Shown here: positions 1 to 11,100 of the stretch, in pieces | How positions within the stretch are numbered: the stretch's first letter is position 1 | Layout: every line of letters starts with the position of its first letter | Assembly (NCBI RefSeq): GCF_900100375.1 | Contig: NZ_FNEZ01000006.1 | Span: 62,001-126,000, forward strand | Reading direction: 5' to 3' | Source of the DNA: Flavobacterium noncentrifugens | GTDB taxonomy: Bacteria > Bacteroidota > Bacteroidia > Flavobacteriales > Flavobacteriaceae | DNA length: 64,000 bases | Program-made: the position numbers and the translations under genes | The notes under the pieces: generated by a model | The model's database searches: none | The model's input: the letters and a program-made list of their open reading frames with translations, nothing else | Told to the model about the DNA's origin: nothing

Positions 1-1694
1 CTTAAAAGCAAGCCTACACGAACGCCATCGGCGCTGAATTTCTCGATCAAATCCAATGGATCAGGTGAATTTCCAAGCGATTTAGACATTTTTCGGCGTT
101 GTTTGTCACGAACCAAACCGGTTAAATATACATTTGTAAACGGTTTTTCGCCCGTATATTCATAACCTGCAATGATCATTCGCGCCACCCAAAAAAACAA
201 AATATCCGGGCCGGTAACCAAATCATTCGTTGGATAATAATATTTAAAATCTTGATTTTCAGGCTCCATGATTCCACCGAAAACCGCCATTGGCCACAGC
301 CAGGATGAAAACCAGGTGTCGAGTGCATCAACATCCTGAGTTAAATTTTCTTTAGTCAGGTTTGGACTGTTGGTTTTGGTTTTTGCCAATGCTACTGCTT
401 TATCGATACTTTCTGCTACGACAAAATCTTCTTTTCCGTCGCCATAATAATAGGCCGGAATTTGCTGTCCCCACCAGAGCTGGCGCGAAATGTTCCAGTC
501 GCGGATGTTTTCAAGCCAATGCCTGTAAGTATTTTCAAATTTCTTTGGGTACAAATTGATTTCGTCACTTTCTAGAACTGCTGTAATTGCAGGTTTAACC
601 AAATCTTCCATTTTCAGGAACCATTGGTCTGACAAACGCGGTTCGATGACGGCTTTTGTCCTTTCGGAAGTGCCGACTTTATTAAGGTGGATTTCGGTTT
701 TCTCCAAATTTCCAAGCGATTCGAGTTCTTTTGAAATTTCTTCCCGAACCACGAAACGGTCTTTGCCTTCATAATGCAAACCAAACGAGTTTAAAGTCGC
801 GTCGTCATTGAAAATGTCGATGATTTCGAGGTTGTGCTTCTCGCCTAGCGCTTTGTCGTTCATGTCGTGCGCCGGGGTGACTTTTAAACATCCGGTTCCG
901 AATTCGATGTCAACATATTCGTCCTCGATAATCGGAATCACGCGTCCGGAAATCGGCACGATCGCCTTTTTGCCTTTCAGATGCGAATACCTTTCATCGT
1001 TTGGATTGATGCAGATGGCCGTGTCGCCAAGAATGGTTTCCGGGCGCGTTGTTGCAACAGTCAGGAAATCATTGCTGCCTTCTATCTGATATTTTAGGAA
1101 ATACAATTTCCCCTGTTGCTCTTCGTAAATGACTTCTTCGTCAGACAAAGTCGTTTTTGCTTGCGGATCCCAGTTGACCATGCGATATCCGCGGTAGATC
1201 AAGCCTTTGTTGTACAAATCGACGAACGAACGGATTACAGATGCAGACATGTCGGGATCCATAGTAAATTTGGTGCGTTCCCAATCGCAGGAAGCGCCGA
1301 GTTTTTTTAACTGGTCTAAGATAACGCCGCCGTATTTGTCGGTCCATTCCCAGGCGTGTTTGAGGAATTCTTCGCGGGAAAGGTCATTTTTATTGATGCC
1401 TTCGGATTTTAGTTTGGCAACAACCTTTGCTTCCGTAGCAATGGATGCGTGATCGGTTCCCGGAACCCAGCATGCGTTGAAACCTTTGAGGCGTGCGCGG
1501 CGGATCAAAACATCCTGAATGGTATTGTTTAGCATGTGTCCCATGTGCAAAACTCCGGTCACGTTTGGCGGCGGAATGACGATGGTATATGGTGTGCGAT
1601 GATCGGGTTTGGAATGGAAATAATTGTTTTTCATCCAGTAGTCGTACCATTTTTGCTCTATGGCTTTTGCGTCGAATTGTGCGGGAATTGTCAT
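1..1694 (-). CDS. valS: valyl-tRNA synthetase, 3' end outside window
   Basis: Class I aminoacyl-tRNA synthetase that charges tRNA-Val with valine in the cytoplasm. The reading frame is open from an ATG at 1694 to the window edge, giving about 564 residues; the tRNA-binding C-terminal part is missing. The protein starts [18 protein letters not shown]. It carries [13 protein letters not shown] near residues 41-53 (the HIGH signature) and KMSKSLGNS encoded at about 70-96 (the KMSKS loop). The CP1 editing region between them contains [10 protein letters not shown] and [12 protein letters not shown], motifs typical of ValRS/IleRS/LeuRS. Two tandem 16-mers and a flavo-1-like element lie upstream. 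Identification is secure; only the C-terminus is unseen. Confidence 0.97.
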   Translation of the reverse strand, partial: MTIPAQFDAKAIEQKWYDYWMKNNYFHSKPDHRTPYTIVIPPPNVTGVLHMGHMLNNTIQDVLIRRARLKGFNACWVPGTDHASIATEAKVVAKLKSEGINKNDLSREEFLKHAWEWTDKYGGVILDQLKKLGASCDWERTKFTMDPDMSASVIRSFVDLYNKGLIYRGYRMVNWDPQAKTTLSDEEVIYEEQQGKLYFLKYQIEGSNDFLTVATTRPETILGDTAICINPNDERYSHLKGKKAIVPISGRVIPIIEDEYVDIEFGTGCLKVTPAHDMNDKALGEKHNLEIIDIFNDDATLNSFGLHYEGKDRFVVREEISKELESLGNLEKTEIHLNKVGTSERTKAVIEPRLSDQWFLKMEDLVKPAITAVLESDEINLYPKKFENTYRHWLENIRDWNISRQLWWGQQIPAYYYGDGKEDFVVAESIDKAVALAKTKTNSPNLTKENLTQDVDALDTWFSSWLWPMAVFGGIMEPENQDFKYYYPTNDLVTGPDILFFWVARMIIAGYEYTGEKPFTNVYLTGLVRDKQRRKMSKSLGNSPDPLDLIEKFSADGVRVGLLL

Positions 1695-1758
1695 AATTGT
1701 TTAATCGTTGGATCGTTTAATTGTTGAATCGGACGGCATTATTGCGGTTTAAGACAAT
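1695..1758. repeat. two tandem 16-bp units upstream of valS
   Basis: Around 1699-1732 two adjacent units, TTTAATCGTTGGATCG and TTTAATTGTTGAATCG, differ at two positions. They lie directly before the valS start codon on the minus strand. They could be a micro-satellite-like leader or a regulator site; nothing in the sequence decides this. Confidence 0.5.
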
Positions 1759-1848
1759 GCCCTAGCCCCGATTGAAGCGTAAATCCTTTTTGAAGCTTGC
1801 AAAGCGAAAAAAGATTGCAGCGGAAAGCGGGAAACAGCTTCTAAAAAA
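1759..1848 (+). ncRNA. flavo-1-like dispersed element, copy 1
   Basis: Begins GCCCTAGCCCCGATTGAAGCG, with ATCCTTTTT and later a CAGCGGAAAGCGGG block, and ends AGCTTCTAAAAAA. The middle can pair (CCTTTTT with AAAAAAG). The same ordered blocks recur at 13639-13785, 21201-21312 and, inverted, at 25531-25621. This fits the flavo-1 RNA motif known from Bacteroidota as I remember it; a covariance-model search would be needed to confirm. It sits between valS (minus) and the DUF1573 gene (plus) and reads in the direction of the latter. Confidence 0.6.
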
Positions 1849-2007
1849 CCATCGAAAATGTTGAAATTAACTTTGGTACATTTTTTGGTAAGCCCGGCTA
1901 CAAAAGTAAATAAATCGTGCAGTATAAAAAATTAAGATTTAAATATTTGCACATTAATCAAAAGAAAGTACTTTTACCAGAACGTAAACCTTAAAATTGA
2001 ACCCACA

Positions 2008-2442
2008 ATGAAAAAAATGCTATCATTAATTGCCGTGATTTCCTTTAGTATTACCGGATTTTCGCAGGCTAAAATTGAGTTTCTTGCCAAAGACAACACA
2101 ATTGATTATGGTACGGTTACGAAAGACAGCGACAGCGGAATCCGTTCGTTTGAATTTAAAAATACGGGAAATGCCCCTTTGATCATTACCAATGTGCAGT
2201 CTACCTGCGGTTGTACGGTTCCGTCTAAACCAACAGAACCGGTATTGCCAGGAAAAATTGGAAAAATCGACGTGAAATACAATATGAATGCAGGCCCGAT
2301 CAGGAAAACGATCACGGTAGAATCGAATGCTACGAATGTTGAAGGCGGGCGTGTTGCACTGAAAATAAAAGGGGAAGTGATTGCGAAAGAAAGCATCAAC
2401 ATCCTCGAAAAGAAAAAATCGCTGCCTACCAGCAATTTCTAA
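2008..2442 (+). CDS. secreted DUF1573 domain protein
   Basis: A 144-residue exported protein of unknown biochemical role. Residues 1-19 form a signal peptide (KKMLSLIAVISFSITGFSQ). The rest is a DUF1573 fold: an Ig-like beta domain with FEFKNTGNAPLIITNVQSTC and the CGCTVP motif near residue 68, features typical of this family in Bacteroidota. Length is normal for the family. The start is the first ATG after an A-rich leader (accccacaatgaaaaaa type) and is directly followed by the Lys-rich n-region. The gene is monocistronic and ends in a strong hairpin shared with the convergent protease gene. Function is not known; a periplasmic or surface-exposed role is inferred from the signal peptide. 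Confidence 0.9.
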   Translation: MKKMLSLIAVISFSITGFSQAKIEFLAKDNTIDYGTVTKDSDSGIRSFEFKNTGNAPLIITNVQSTCGCTVPSKPTEPVLPGKIGKIDVKYNMNAGPIRKTITVESNATNVEGGRVALKIKGEVIAKESINILEKKKSLPTSNF

Positions 2443-2449
2443 TACAATC

Positions 2450-2478
2450 AAAGCTCCCAAAATCGGGGAGCTTTTTTT
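2450..2478. terminator. bidirectional terminator
   Basis: AAAGCTCCC pairs with GGGGAGCTTT, with T runs on both strands. It lies between the converging DUF1573 gene and the protease gene, whose last codons it overlaps. Confidence 0.85.
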
Positions 2479-3793
2479 ATAGGATGCTTTTGAGCTGGAA
2501 TTTGAATTTTAATTCGGTTCCGTTTCTCATGACCTGAAAAGTCATCCACTTTCCTTCTTCCGATTTGAGTATGTCGTTGATCTCTGCAAGCGAATATTTG
2601 TAGGCTGGAAATCCGTTGATCTTAGTTATGGCGTCTCCTTTTTGCAATCCGCAAAGTTCGGCTGCCGAGTTCGGCCTGATGTTTGAAATCAGATAAATGG
2701 GTTTTAAAATGAATTTATATTTGAAATCATTTTTATTTCCGTTAATGTCGTATGTATTTGCTTCAACGACCGTTTCCAGTTTTACCGTTTCCTGCACCCA
2801 TTGCATGCCTTCGTTCTGAAGCTCGATTCCGCTCATATTGTAATGGAAAGGCAAACTGAAATTAGAGTTGCTTTTGACGTACATTTTTTTGTTCCGATAA
2901 TCAAAAATGACGGTGAACCTTTTCAGGATTTCTGCACCAACAGAGCCTGTTCGGTCTTTGACCATATTGACGCTTTTGATCGAAGCAGAATCGGGGAACG
3001 CGATAATGGGGTTGTTGAATTCAAATTTGCCGAAATTTATTCTTGAGATCTTTGCCCGGTTACCATGGATTTCGCCACTAAAACCCCTGCCGAGGTAATC
3101 CTGGAAATTTGCTGCTGGAATTGTAATTTGCCTTTCTTCGTTTGGAAACAACCATAAGGCATCGCTGTTGCCAACATCGAGCAGTAATTTTGCATTTACA
3201 GGATTTTGACCGATCGCAATTTCTGTGGCCATGTAAGGTTTGTTTTTTTCAATGGTAATCGGGATTTCATTAAAATTTGATGTTAGCTTTTTTCTGATCT
3301 TTTTTTCATCGTTGTAAATAATGATTTTTTTGTGCGCGTAATCAATGGCGACCAGGTTGTTTTTAAAAAAATGGTATCCGATGATGCCGTTTACCGGAAT
3401 GCCTATATGGGTTGAGAAATTAAAATTTTCGTCGAGAACAATATACAGATCGTGGTGCTTGTCGATAAAGCCGTTCATATCCATCACATTTCCAGATGAT
3501 TTGAGCCCTTCGATTGCTTCATTGCTCCCAAGACCTTTCAGTTTGATTTTCTTTACATTGAAAAAATTGACATCGCCTTTGTCTTCGAGACTTAAAAGAA
3601 TGGTTTCCTCGACGCCGGTGTCGAGAAGGAAATTTAGTTCGGCGCCATTGACTTTAACGGGTATAAAAATCAGGTTGTTGATGAGTTTGAACGGAATTGT
3701 AATCTTGCTTTTATTGGTTTCAAATTCAAAATGGTCCTGCGAATGGATTATGGCAGAAACAAGAAACAATACAAAAGCAAATTTGCTGGTCAT
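2477..3793 (-). CDS. retropepsin-like aspartyl protease with C-terminal PDZ domain
   Basis: A 438-residue exported protein. Residues 1-18 are a signal peptide. Two retropepsin-like halves follow: the first has FLLDTGVEE with the catalytic D58-T59-G60 and GIIGYHFF near 136-143; the second has LLLDVGNSDALW, where the expected DTG reads D206-V207-G208, and VGAEILKRF near 285-293. A PDZ domain occupies about 365-435 (LISNIRPNSAAELCGLQ). This architecture matches the clan AA aspartic protease plus PDZ proteins common in Bacteroidota. The D-V-G in the second lobe may change activity, although Asp is kept. Monocistronic, between two converging or diverging neighbours. The substrate is unknown. Confidence 0.85.
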   Translation of the reverse strand: MTSKFAFVLFLVSAIIHSQDHFEFETNKSKITIPFKLINNLIFIPVKVNGAELNFLLDTGVEETILLSLEDKGDVNFFNVKKIKLKGLGSNEAIEGLKSSGNVMDMNGFIDKHHDLYIVLDENFNFSTHIGIPVNGIIGYHFFKNNLVAIDYAHKKIIIYNDEKKIRKKLTSNFNEIPITIEKNKPYMATEIAIGQNPVNAKLLLDVGNSDALWLFPNEERQITIPAANFQDYLGRGFSGEIHGNRAKISRINFGKFEFNNPIIAFPDSASIKSVNMVKDRTGSVGAEILKRFTVIFDYRNKKMYVKSNSNFSLPFHYNMSGIELQNEGMQWVQETVKLETVVEANTYDINGNKNDFKYKFILKPIYLISNIRPNSAAELCGLQKGDAITKINGFPAYKYSLAEINDILKSEEGKWMTFQVMRNGTELKFKFQLKSIL

Positions 3794-3862
3794 ATTTAAA
3801 TGTTTGTGATAAATATAGAAAATTTCCGGTACTTATATATTCAATAATAAAAAGTAAAAGAA

Positions 3863-3893
3863 TTGCCCTAGAATTAAAAAATTCGCAAATTTG
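3863..3893 (+). promoter_or_regulatory. Bacteroidota-type promoter for the aminotransferase
   Basis: TTG at 3863-3865, 20 bp spacer, then CAAATTTG at 3886-3893, seven of eight matches to TAnnTTTG. The ATG follows 20 bp later, so the leader is short and A-rich. Confidence 0.6.
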
Positions 3894-3913
3894 TATTTCA
3901 AAAAAATACAATC

Positions 3914-5107
3914 ATGCCAAAAGTTTCAAACAAAGGAATGCAAATGCCTGAGTCGCCAATCAGAAAATTGGTGCCATATTCAGAAATTGCAAAAAAGAAG
4001 GGCCATAAAGTGTACCATCTGAATATCGGGCAACCGGATATCAAAACACCTGAAGTGGCGATGAATTCGATCAAAAACCTCGATATCAAAGTTTTGGAAT
4101 ACAGCCATTCTGCAGGTTTTGAAAGCTACAGGACCAAACTTTCACAGTACTATAAAAACCATGGGCTTCCGATTGATGTTGCCGATATCATCATCACGAC
4201 CGGCGGCTCTGAAGCCTTACTTTTTGCGATGGGCTCAACGATGGATCAGGGCGATGAGATCATTATCCCGGAACCTTTTTATGCAAATTACAATGGGTTT
4301 TCTACCGCTTCCGGAGTAAATGTTGTGCCGGTGATTTCAAGTATTGATACAGGCTTTGCTTTGCCTCCGATTTCAGAATTTGAAAAATTGATTACACCAA
4401 AAACCAAAGCGATCCTGATTTGCAATCCCGGAAATCCGACAGGATATTTATATTCGAAAGAGGAAATCCTGCAACTCGCAGATATTGTAAAAAAACACGA
4501 TTTGTTTTTGATCGCCGATGAAGTCTATCGCGAATTCACTTATGATGGTGATGTGCATTTTTCAGTCATGAATGTTCCCGGTCTCGAAGAACATGCGATT
4601 ATGATCGATTCGGTTTCTAAACGTTACAGCATGTGTGGTGCACGAATTGGCTGCATCGTTTCAAAAAACAAAGCGCTTATGGCAGCCGCTATGAAATTTG
4701 CACAGGCAAGATTAAGTCCGCCAACATTTGCACAAATTGCAAGTGAAGCTGCACTCGATACACCACAGAGTTATTTTGACGAAGTGATTACCGAATACAG
4801 GGAACGCCGGGACATTTTAGTTTCAGAACTCAATAAAATTGAAGGTGTGAAAGTAGCAAAGCCAAAAGGCGCTTTTTATTGCATCGCACAATTGCCTATT
4901 GACAACGCAGATGATTTTGCCCAATGGCTGCTAGAATCGTATGACCTAAACGGGGAAACGGTTATGGTTGCACCGGCAGCGGGTTTTTATTCTACTCCGG
5001 GCGTTGGCCTGAATGAAGTCAGGATTGCATACGTGCTAAAAAAGGAAGATTTAATCCGTTCAGTAGAAATACTTAAAGAAGCGATTAAAGCTTATAATTC
5101 TAAATAG
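3914..5107 (+). CDS. class I/II pyridoxal-phosphate aminotransferase (aspartate type)
   Basis: A 397-residue fold-type I PLP enzyme, most likely an aspartate or broad-specificity amino acid aminotransferase of the cytoplasm. Visible motifs: LNIGQPDIKTP near 36-46 (substrate-binding strand), TTGGSEAL at 95-102, the NPGNPTG loop at 171-177, ADEVYREF at 201-208 (Asp binding the pyridine nitrogen), and SVSKRYSMCGARIG with the Schiff-base K236. The C-terminus has PKGAFYCI and the ANEVRIAY-like LNEVRIAYV. Length is typical. It has its own promoter at 3863-3893 and a terminator at 5136-5164 shared with the convergent adhesin gene. Substrate preference cannot be read from sequence alone, so no gene symbol is given. 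Confidence 0.92.
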   Translation: MPKVSNKGMQMPESPIRKLVPYSEIAKKKGHKVYHLNIGQPDIKTPEVAMNSIKNLDIKVLEYSHSAGFESYRTKLSQYYKNHGLPIDVADIIITTGGSEALLFAMGSTMDQGDEIIIPEPFYANYNGFSTASGVNVVPVISSIDTGFALPPISEFEKLITPKTKAILICNPGNPTGYLYSKEEILQLADIVKKHDLFLIADEVYREFTYDGDVHFSVMNVPGLEEHAIMIDSVSKRYSMCGARIGCIVSKNKALMAAAMKFAQARLSPPTFAQIASEAALDTPQSYFDEVITEYRERRDILVSELNKIEGVKVAKPKGAFYCIAQLPIDNADDFAQWLLESYDLNGETVMVAPAAGFYSTPGVGLNEVRIAYVLKKEDLIRSVEILKEAIKAYNSK

Positions 5108-5135
5108 ATTTACAAAGTTTATAATTATTATAAAA

Positions 5136-5164
5136 AAGGCTTCCTAAATTTAGGAAGCCTTTTT
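5136..5164. terminator. bidirectional terminator
   Basis: Near-perfect palindrome AAGGCTTCCTAAATTTAGGA followed by AGCCTT with flanking A and T tracts. It ends both the aminotransferase gene (plus) and the giant adhesin gene (minus). Confidence 0.88.
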
Positions 5165-5185
5165 CTTTTATACAAACGTTTTTAA

Positions 5186-8100
5186 TTATCGTTTGAGTGC
5201 AAAATGTGCATTGAATTCTTTAGATGAGCCTTGTTCGATAAAGAAAACTTTAAACCAGTAATCATCAGCCGGAGCCGGATTTCCATTGAACATTCCATCC
5301 CATCCCGCTCCTTTTGGAGAGATTTCTTTCATCAGTTTTCCGTATCTGTCAAAGATCAAAATTTTAGAACCATTCTGATCGCTCAGGTCCGGAATGTTCC
5401 ATCTATCATTGTATCCGTCATTATTTGGTGTAAAGAATTTAGGAAATGCGATGATCCTGATGTCACTTATTGGAATCGACCCACAACCTACCCTGTCTTT
5501 AATTACAACATCATGATACCCCGAAGACAGGTTGTAAAATTGATTGCTGCTTTGAAACGCGCCGTTGTCTACCTGATACAGGTAATCTCCAACAGGCAAT
5601 ACATTAATGGTTACCAATTGGGTTTCCGAGAAATAATTCGATACTTCATAAGTTGCCGAAACCGGTGCAAAAGAAGCCGTAACAGTCGCCGATCCGGTAT
5701 TGACACAACCTGTAACTGTATTGGTAACTTCAACTGTGTAATCTCCTGCCGCACCAGCAGAATAACTACTCGCTGTTTCACCTAAAATTTCTCCGGCGGC
5801 ATCAAACCATTTGAAAGTATATGGGCCAGTTAATCCGGTAGTTAGATTTGCTCTTGAAATTACTATACCGCTTGGATCCACACAAATAAACTCATCCTGA
5901 GGCAAATTGACTACAGGTAATGGGTTTACTACTACGGTTGCCGTTTTGATACAACCGTTTGAATTGGTATAAGTAATGGTTACAGTTCCTGCTTTTACTC
6001 CCGTAACCAAACCTACATTGTCAACAGTCGCAACAGAAGGATTTGATGAAATCCATGGATTCACTGCTGAGGCGGTTGCCGAACCGGTTAGTTGCGTTTG
6101 CGAGCCTTCACAAACACTTAAAGTTCCTGTAACAGTTGGAATTGCATTTACAGTTATTGTAGCTGTAATTGTACAACCATTTGCGTTTTTGTACGTAATA
6201 ACAGTTGTCCCTGCTGAAACTCCGGTAACAATCCCTGTATTGCCAACCGTCGCTACTGTAGGCGCAGAAGAAACCCAAGGGCTTACTGTAGCTGCTGTTG
6301 CTGAACCTGAAAGTATTGTGGTTGAACCGATACATACATTTAACATTCCTGTAATGGTTGGAGGTGCACTTACGCTTATCGTTTCCATTTTTATACAACC
6401 ATTTGAATTCGTATAGGTAATTACGGTAGTTCCTGCCGAAATCCCATTAACAACACCTGTACTGCTTATCGTTGCCACTCCTGGATTCGAAGAAATCCAT
6501 GCATTTGTTAACGCAGGAGTACCCGAACCGATAAGCGTTGTTGTCAATCCTTCGCAAACATTCAGCGTACCGGTAATGGTTGGAAGTGCATTTACAATTA
6601 CTGTCGCCGTGATTTTACAGCCATTTGAATTGGTGTAAGTAATTAAAGTCGATCCTACTGAAACTCCGGTAACTACTCCTGTATTGCTAACTGTCGCTAC
6701 GGCGGTATTGGCAGAAATCCAAGCGCCTGGTGTTGCAGGACTTCCTGATCCGGTAAGTGCCGTTGTCAATCCAGCACATACATTCAAAGTTCCGGTAATC
6801 GTTGGAAGTGGATTGACCACAACTGTTGCTGTAATAATACAACCGTTTGAATTGGTATAAGTGATCAACGAAGTTCCGGCGGAAACCCCTGTGACCACAC
6901 CTGCATTAGTTATCGTAGCTGCTGCGGTATTGGCAGAAATCCAAGGGCTTGTAGTTGCAGGCGTTCCTGATCCGGTAAGTGTAGTCGTTGAACCGATACA
7001 CACATTTAATATTCCTGTAATGACCGGCGCTGCGATCACATTGACAGTTGCAGTAGTTTTACAACCATTTGAATTCGTATACGTAATTAAAACTGTTCCG
7101 CCTGAAACTCCGGTAACGACTCCTGTATTGCTCACTGTAGCAATTGCTGGAGTTGCAGAAATCCAAGGGCTTAATGTTGCTGGTGTTGCTGAACCTATTA
7201 ATGTTGTAGTCAATCCTACACAAACATTCAAAGTTCCGGTAATCGTTGGAAGCGCATTCACCGTTATGATTTGAGTAATGATGCAGCCAGCTGCATTTGT
7301 ATAAGTGATCAATGAAGTTCCGGCCGAAACTCCGGTAACCATACCTGTATTGCTTATTGTCGCTACCGCGGTATTGGCAGAAACCCAAGGACTTGCAGTT
7401 GCCGGCGTTCCTGATCCCGTAAGCGTAGTAGTTGATCCGATACATACAGCAAAAGTTCCCGTAATTGTTGGAAGCGCATTGACCGTGATGCTTTGGGAGA
7501 TTTTACATCCGTCTGCATTTGTATAAGTAATGATAGAAGTTCCACCAATAACCCCGGTAACTACTCCTAAATTGTCTACTGTTGCAACTGTGGTATTCGA
7601 AGAAACCCATGGACTTGCAGTTGCCGGCGTTCCTGATCCTGTAAGCGCAGTGGTTAATCCGGTACAGACAGCAAAAGTTCCCGTAATTGTCGGAAGCGCA
7701 TTGACCGTGATGCTTTGGGAAATTTTACAGCCGGCTAAATTCGTATAAGTGATGGTCGAAGTTCCAGCTGTAACCCCAGTGACCACTCCTAAATTGTCTA
7801 TTGTTGCAACTGTGGTGTTTGAAGAAACCCACGGATTTGAAGTTGCAGGCGTTCCTGATCCGGTAAGTGCAGTGGTTGACCCGGCACAGACAACAAAAGT
7901 TCCTGTAATTGTTGGAATCGGACTAACCGTTATGCTTTGGGTAATTTTACATCCGGCTGCATTTGTATAAGTGATGGTGGAAGTTCCGCCTGCAACCCCG
8001 GTAACTACTCCTAAATTGTCTACTGTTGCAACTGCGGTATTCGAAGAAACCCATGGACTTGCCGTTGCAGGCGTTCCCGATCCGGTAAGCGCGGTGGTTA

Positions 8101-11100
8101 ATCCGATACACACATCAAAAGTTCCCGTAATTGTTGGAAGCGCATTGACCGTGATGCTTTGGGTAATTTTACAGCCGGTTAAATTCGTATAAGTGATCGT
8201 AGAAGTTCCGCCTATAACTCCGGTGACTACTCCTAAATTGTCTACTGTCGCTACCGCAGTATTTGAAGAAACCCACGGGCTTGCCGTTGCAGGCGTTCCT
8301 GATCCGGTAAGCGCAGTAGTTAATCCGGCACAGACAACAAAAGTTCCTGTAATTGTTGGAAGCGCATTGACTGTGATGCTTTGGGTAATTTTGCAGCCGG
8401 CTAAATTCGTATAAGTGATGGTAGAAGTTCCAGCTGTAACTCCGGTAACCACTCCTAAATTGTCTACTGTTGCAACTGCGGTATTTGAAGAAACCCACGG
8501 GCTTGCCGTTGCAGGCGTTCCTGATCCGGTAAGGGTAGTAGTTGATCCGATACATACAGCAAAAGTTCCTGTAATTGTTGGAAGCGCATTGACCGTGATG
8601 CTTTGGGTAATTTTACATCCGTCTAAATTCGTATAAGTGATCGTAGAAGTTCCAGCTGTGACTCCGGTAACTACTCCTAAATTGTCTACTGTTGCAACTG
8701 CGGTATTCGAAGAAACCCATGGACTTGCCGTTGCAGGCGTTCCCGATCCGGTAAGCGCAGTGGTTAATCCGATACATACATCAAAAGTTCCCATAATTGT
8801 CGGAAGCGCATTGACCGTGATGCTTTGGGTAATTTTACAGCCGGCTAAATTAGTATAAGTAATTGTAGAAGTTCCACCTGTAACCCCAGTGACTACTCCT
8901 AAATTGTCTACTGTCGCAACTGCCGTATTTGAAGAAACCCATGGGCTTGCAGTTGCCGGTGTTCCCGATCCGGTAAGTGCAGTGGTTGATCCCGCACAGA
9001 CAACAAAAGTTCCTGTGATTGTTGGAAGCGCATTGACTGTAATGCTTTGCGTAATTTTACAACCGGCTAAATTCGTATAAGTGATGGTCGAAGTTCCAGC
9101 TGTAACTCCGGTGACTACTCCTAAATTGTCTACTGTCGCTACCGCAGTATTTGAAGAGACCCATGGACTTGCCGTTGCAGGCGTTCCTGATCCGGTAAGC
9201 GCGGTGGTTAATCCAATACATACATCAAAAGTTCCTGTAATTGTTGGAAGTGCATTGACCGTGATGCTTTGGGTAATTTTACATCCGGTTAAATTCGTAT
9301 AAGTGATCGTAGAAATTCCGCCTGCACCCCCTGTTACTACTCCTAAATTGTCTACTGTTGCTACCGCAGTATTTGAAGAAACCCACGGATTTAAAGTTGC
9401 CGGCGTTCCTGATCCGGTAAGCGCAGTAGTTAATCCGACACAGACAACAAAAGTTCCCGTAATTGTTGGAAGCGCATTGACCGTGATGCTTTGGGTAATT
9501 TTGCAGCCGGCTAAATTCATATAAGTGATCGTAGAAGTTCCAGCTGTAACTCCGGTGACTACTCCTAAATTGTCTACTGTCGCAACTGCGGTATTTAAAG
9601 AAACCCACGGACTTGCCGTTGCAGGCGTTCCCGATCCGGTAAGCGCAGTGGTTGATCCGATACATACATCAAAAGTTCCCGTAATTGTCGGAAGCGCATT
9701 GACCGTGATGCTTTGGGTAATTTTGCAGCCGGCTAAATTCGTATAAGTGATTGTAGATGTTCCAGCTGTAACTCCGGTGACTACTCCTAAATTGTCTACT
9801 GTCGCTACTGCGGTATTTGAAGAAACCCATGGACTTGCAGTTGCAGGCGTTCCCGATCCGGTAAGCGCAGTGGTTGATCCGATACATACATCAAAAGTTC
9901 CCGTAATTGTCGGAAGCGCATTGACCGTGATGGTTTGGGTAATTTTACAGCCGGCTAAATTCGTATAAGTAATGGTAGAAGTTCCACCTGTAACCCCAGT
10001 GACCACTCCTAAATTGTCTACTGTCGCAACTGCCGTATTTGAAGAAACCCACGGGCTTGCAGTTGCCGGTGTTCCTGATCCGGTAAGTGCAGTGGTTGAC
10101 CCGGCACAGACAACAAAAGTTCCTGTGATTGTTGGAAGCGCATTGACCGTAATGCTTTGCGTAATTTTACAACCGGCTAAATTCGTATAAGTGATGGTCG
10201 AAGTTCCAGCTGTAACTCCGGTGACTACTCCTAAATTGTCTACTGTCGCTACCGCGGTGTTTGAAGAGATCCATGGACTTGCCGTTGCAGGCGTTCCTGA
10301 TCCGGTAAGCGCGGTGGTTAATCCGATACATACATCAAAAGTTCCCGTAATTGTTGGAAGCGCATTGACCGTGATGCTTTGGGTAATTTTACATCCGTCT
10401 AAATTCGTATAAGTGATCGTAGAAGTTCCAGCTGTAACTCCGGTAACTACTCCTAAATTGTCTACTGTTGCAACTGCGGTATTCGAAGAAACCCACGGGC
10501 TTGAAGTTGCCAGCGTTCCCGATCCGGTAAGGGCAGTTGTCGATCCGATACACACATTAAAAGTTCCTGTAATTGTCGGAAGCGCATTGACCGTGATGCT
10601 TTGGGTAATTTTACAGCCGGTTGCATTTGTATAAGTGATCGTAGAAGTTCCACCTGTAACCCCGGTGACTACTCCTAAATTGTCTACTGTCGCAACCGCG
10701 GTATTTGAAGAAACCCACGGACTTGCCGTTGCAGGCGTTCCTGATCCGGTAAGCGTAGTGGTTGATCCGGCACAGACATTAAAAGTTCCTGTAATTGTTG
10801 GAACAGTTCCAATATTAATGGTAATCGGAACAGAATAACACGTGCCCAATGCTGTGGTCATTGAAACAATAACATTAGTCACTGAAGTGGCTCCAACGGC
10901 TGGCGTTCCGCTAATTACAAATTTCTCAGCACCTGCAGTCGTGATAAATGTACCCGTAAGACCCGCTGGCAATGGATCACCAGACGAATCAATCGATGCT
11001 GTTGTTGGCGTTCCCGTAGAAACTGTAAATTGTAACGGACTTGGGGTTGCTATTGCTGTGCCTACGCAAATATCTGTAGTTGTATTTGAAGCCACAACGG

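Noticed and set aside
5930-10815. Regular repeats as a possible CRISPR array
   Set aside because: Units are 222 bp, contiguous, without spacers, and in frame in one protein.
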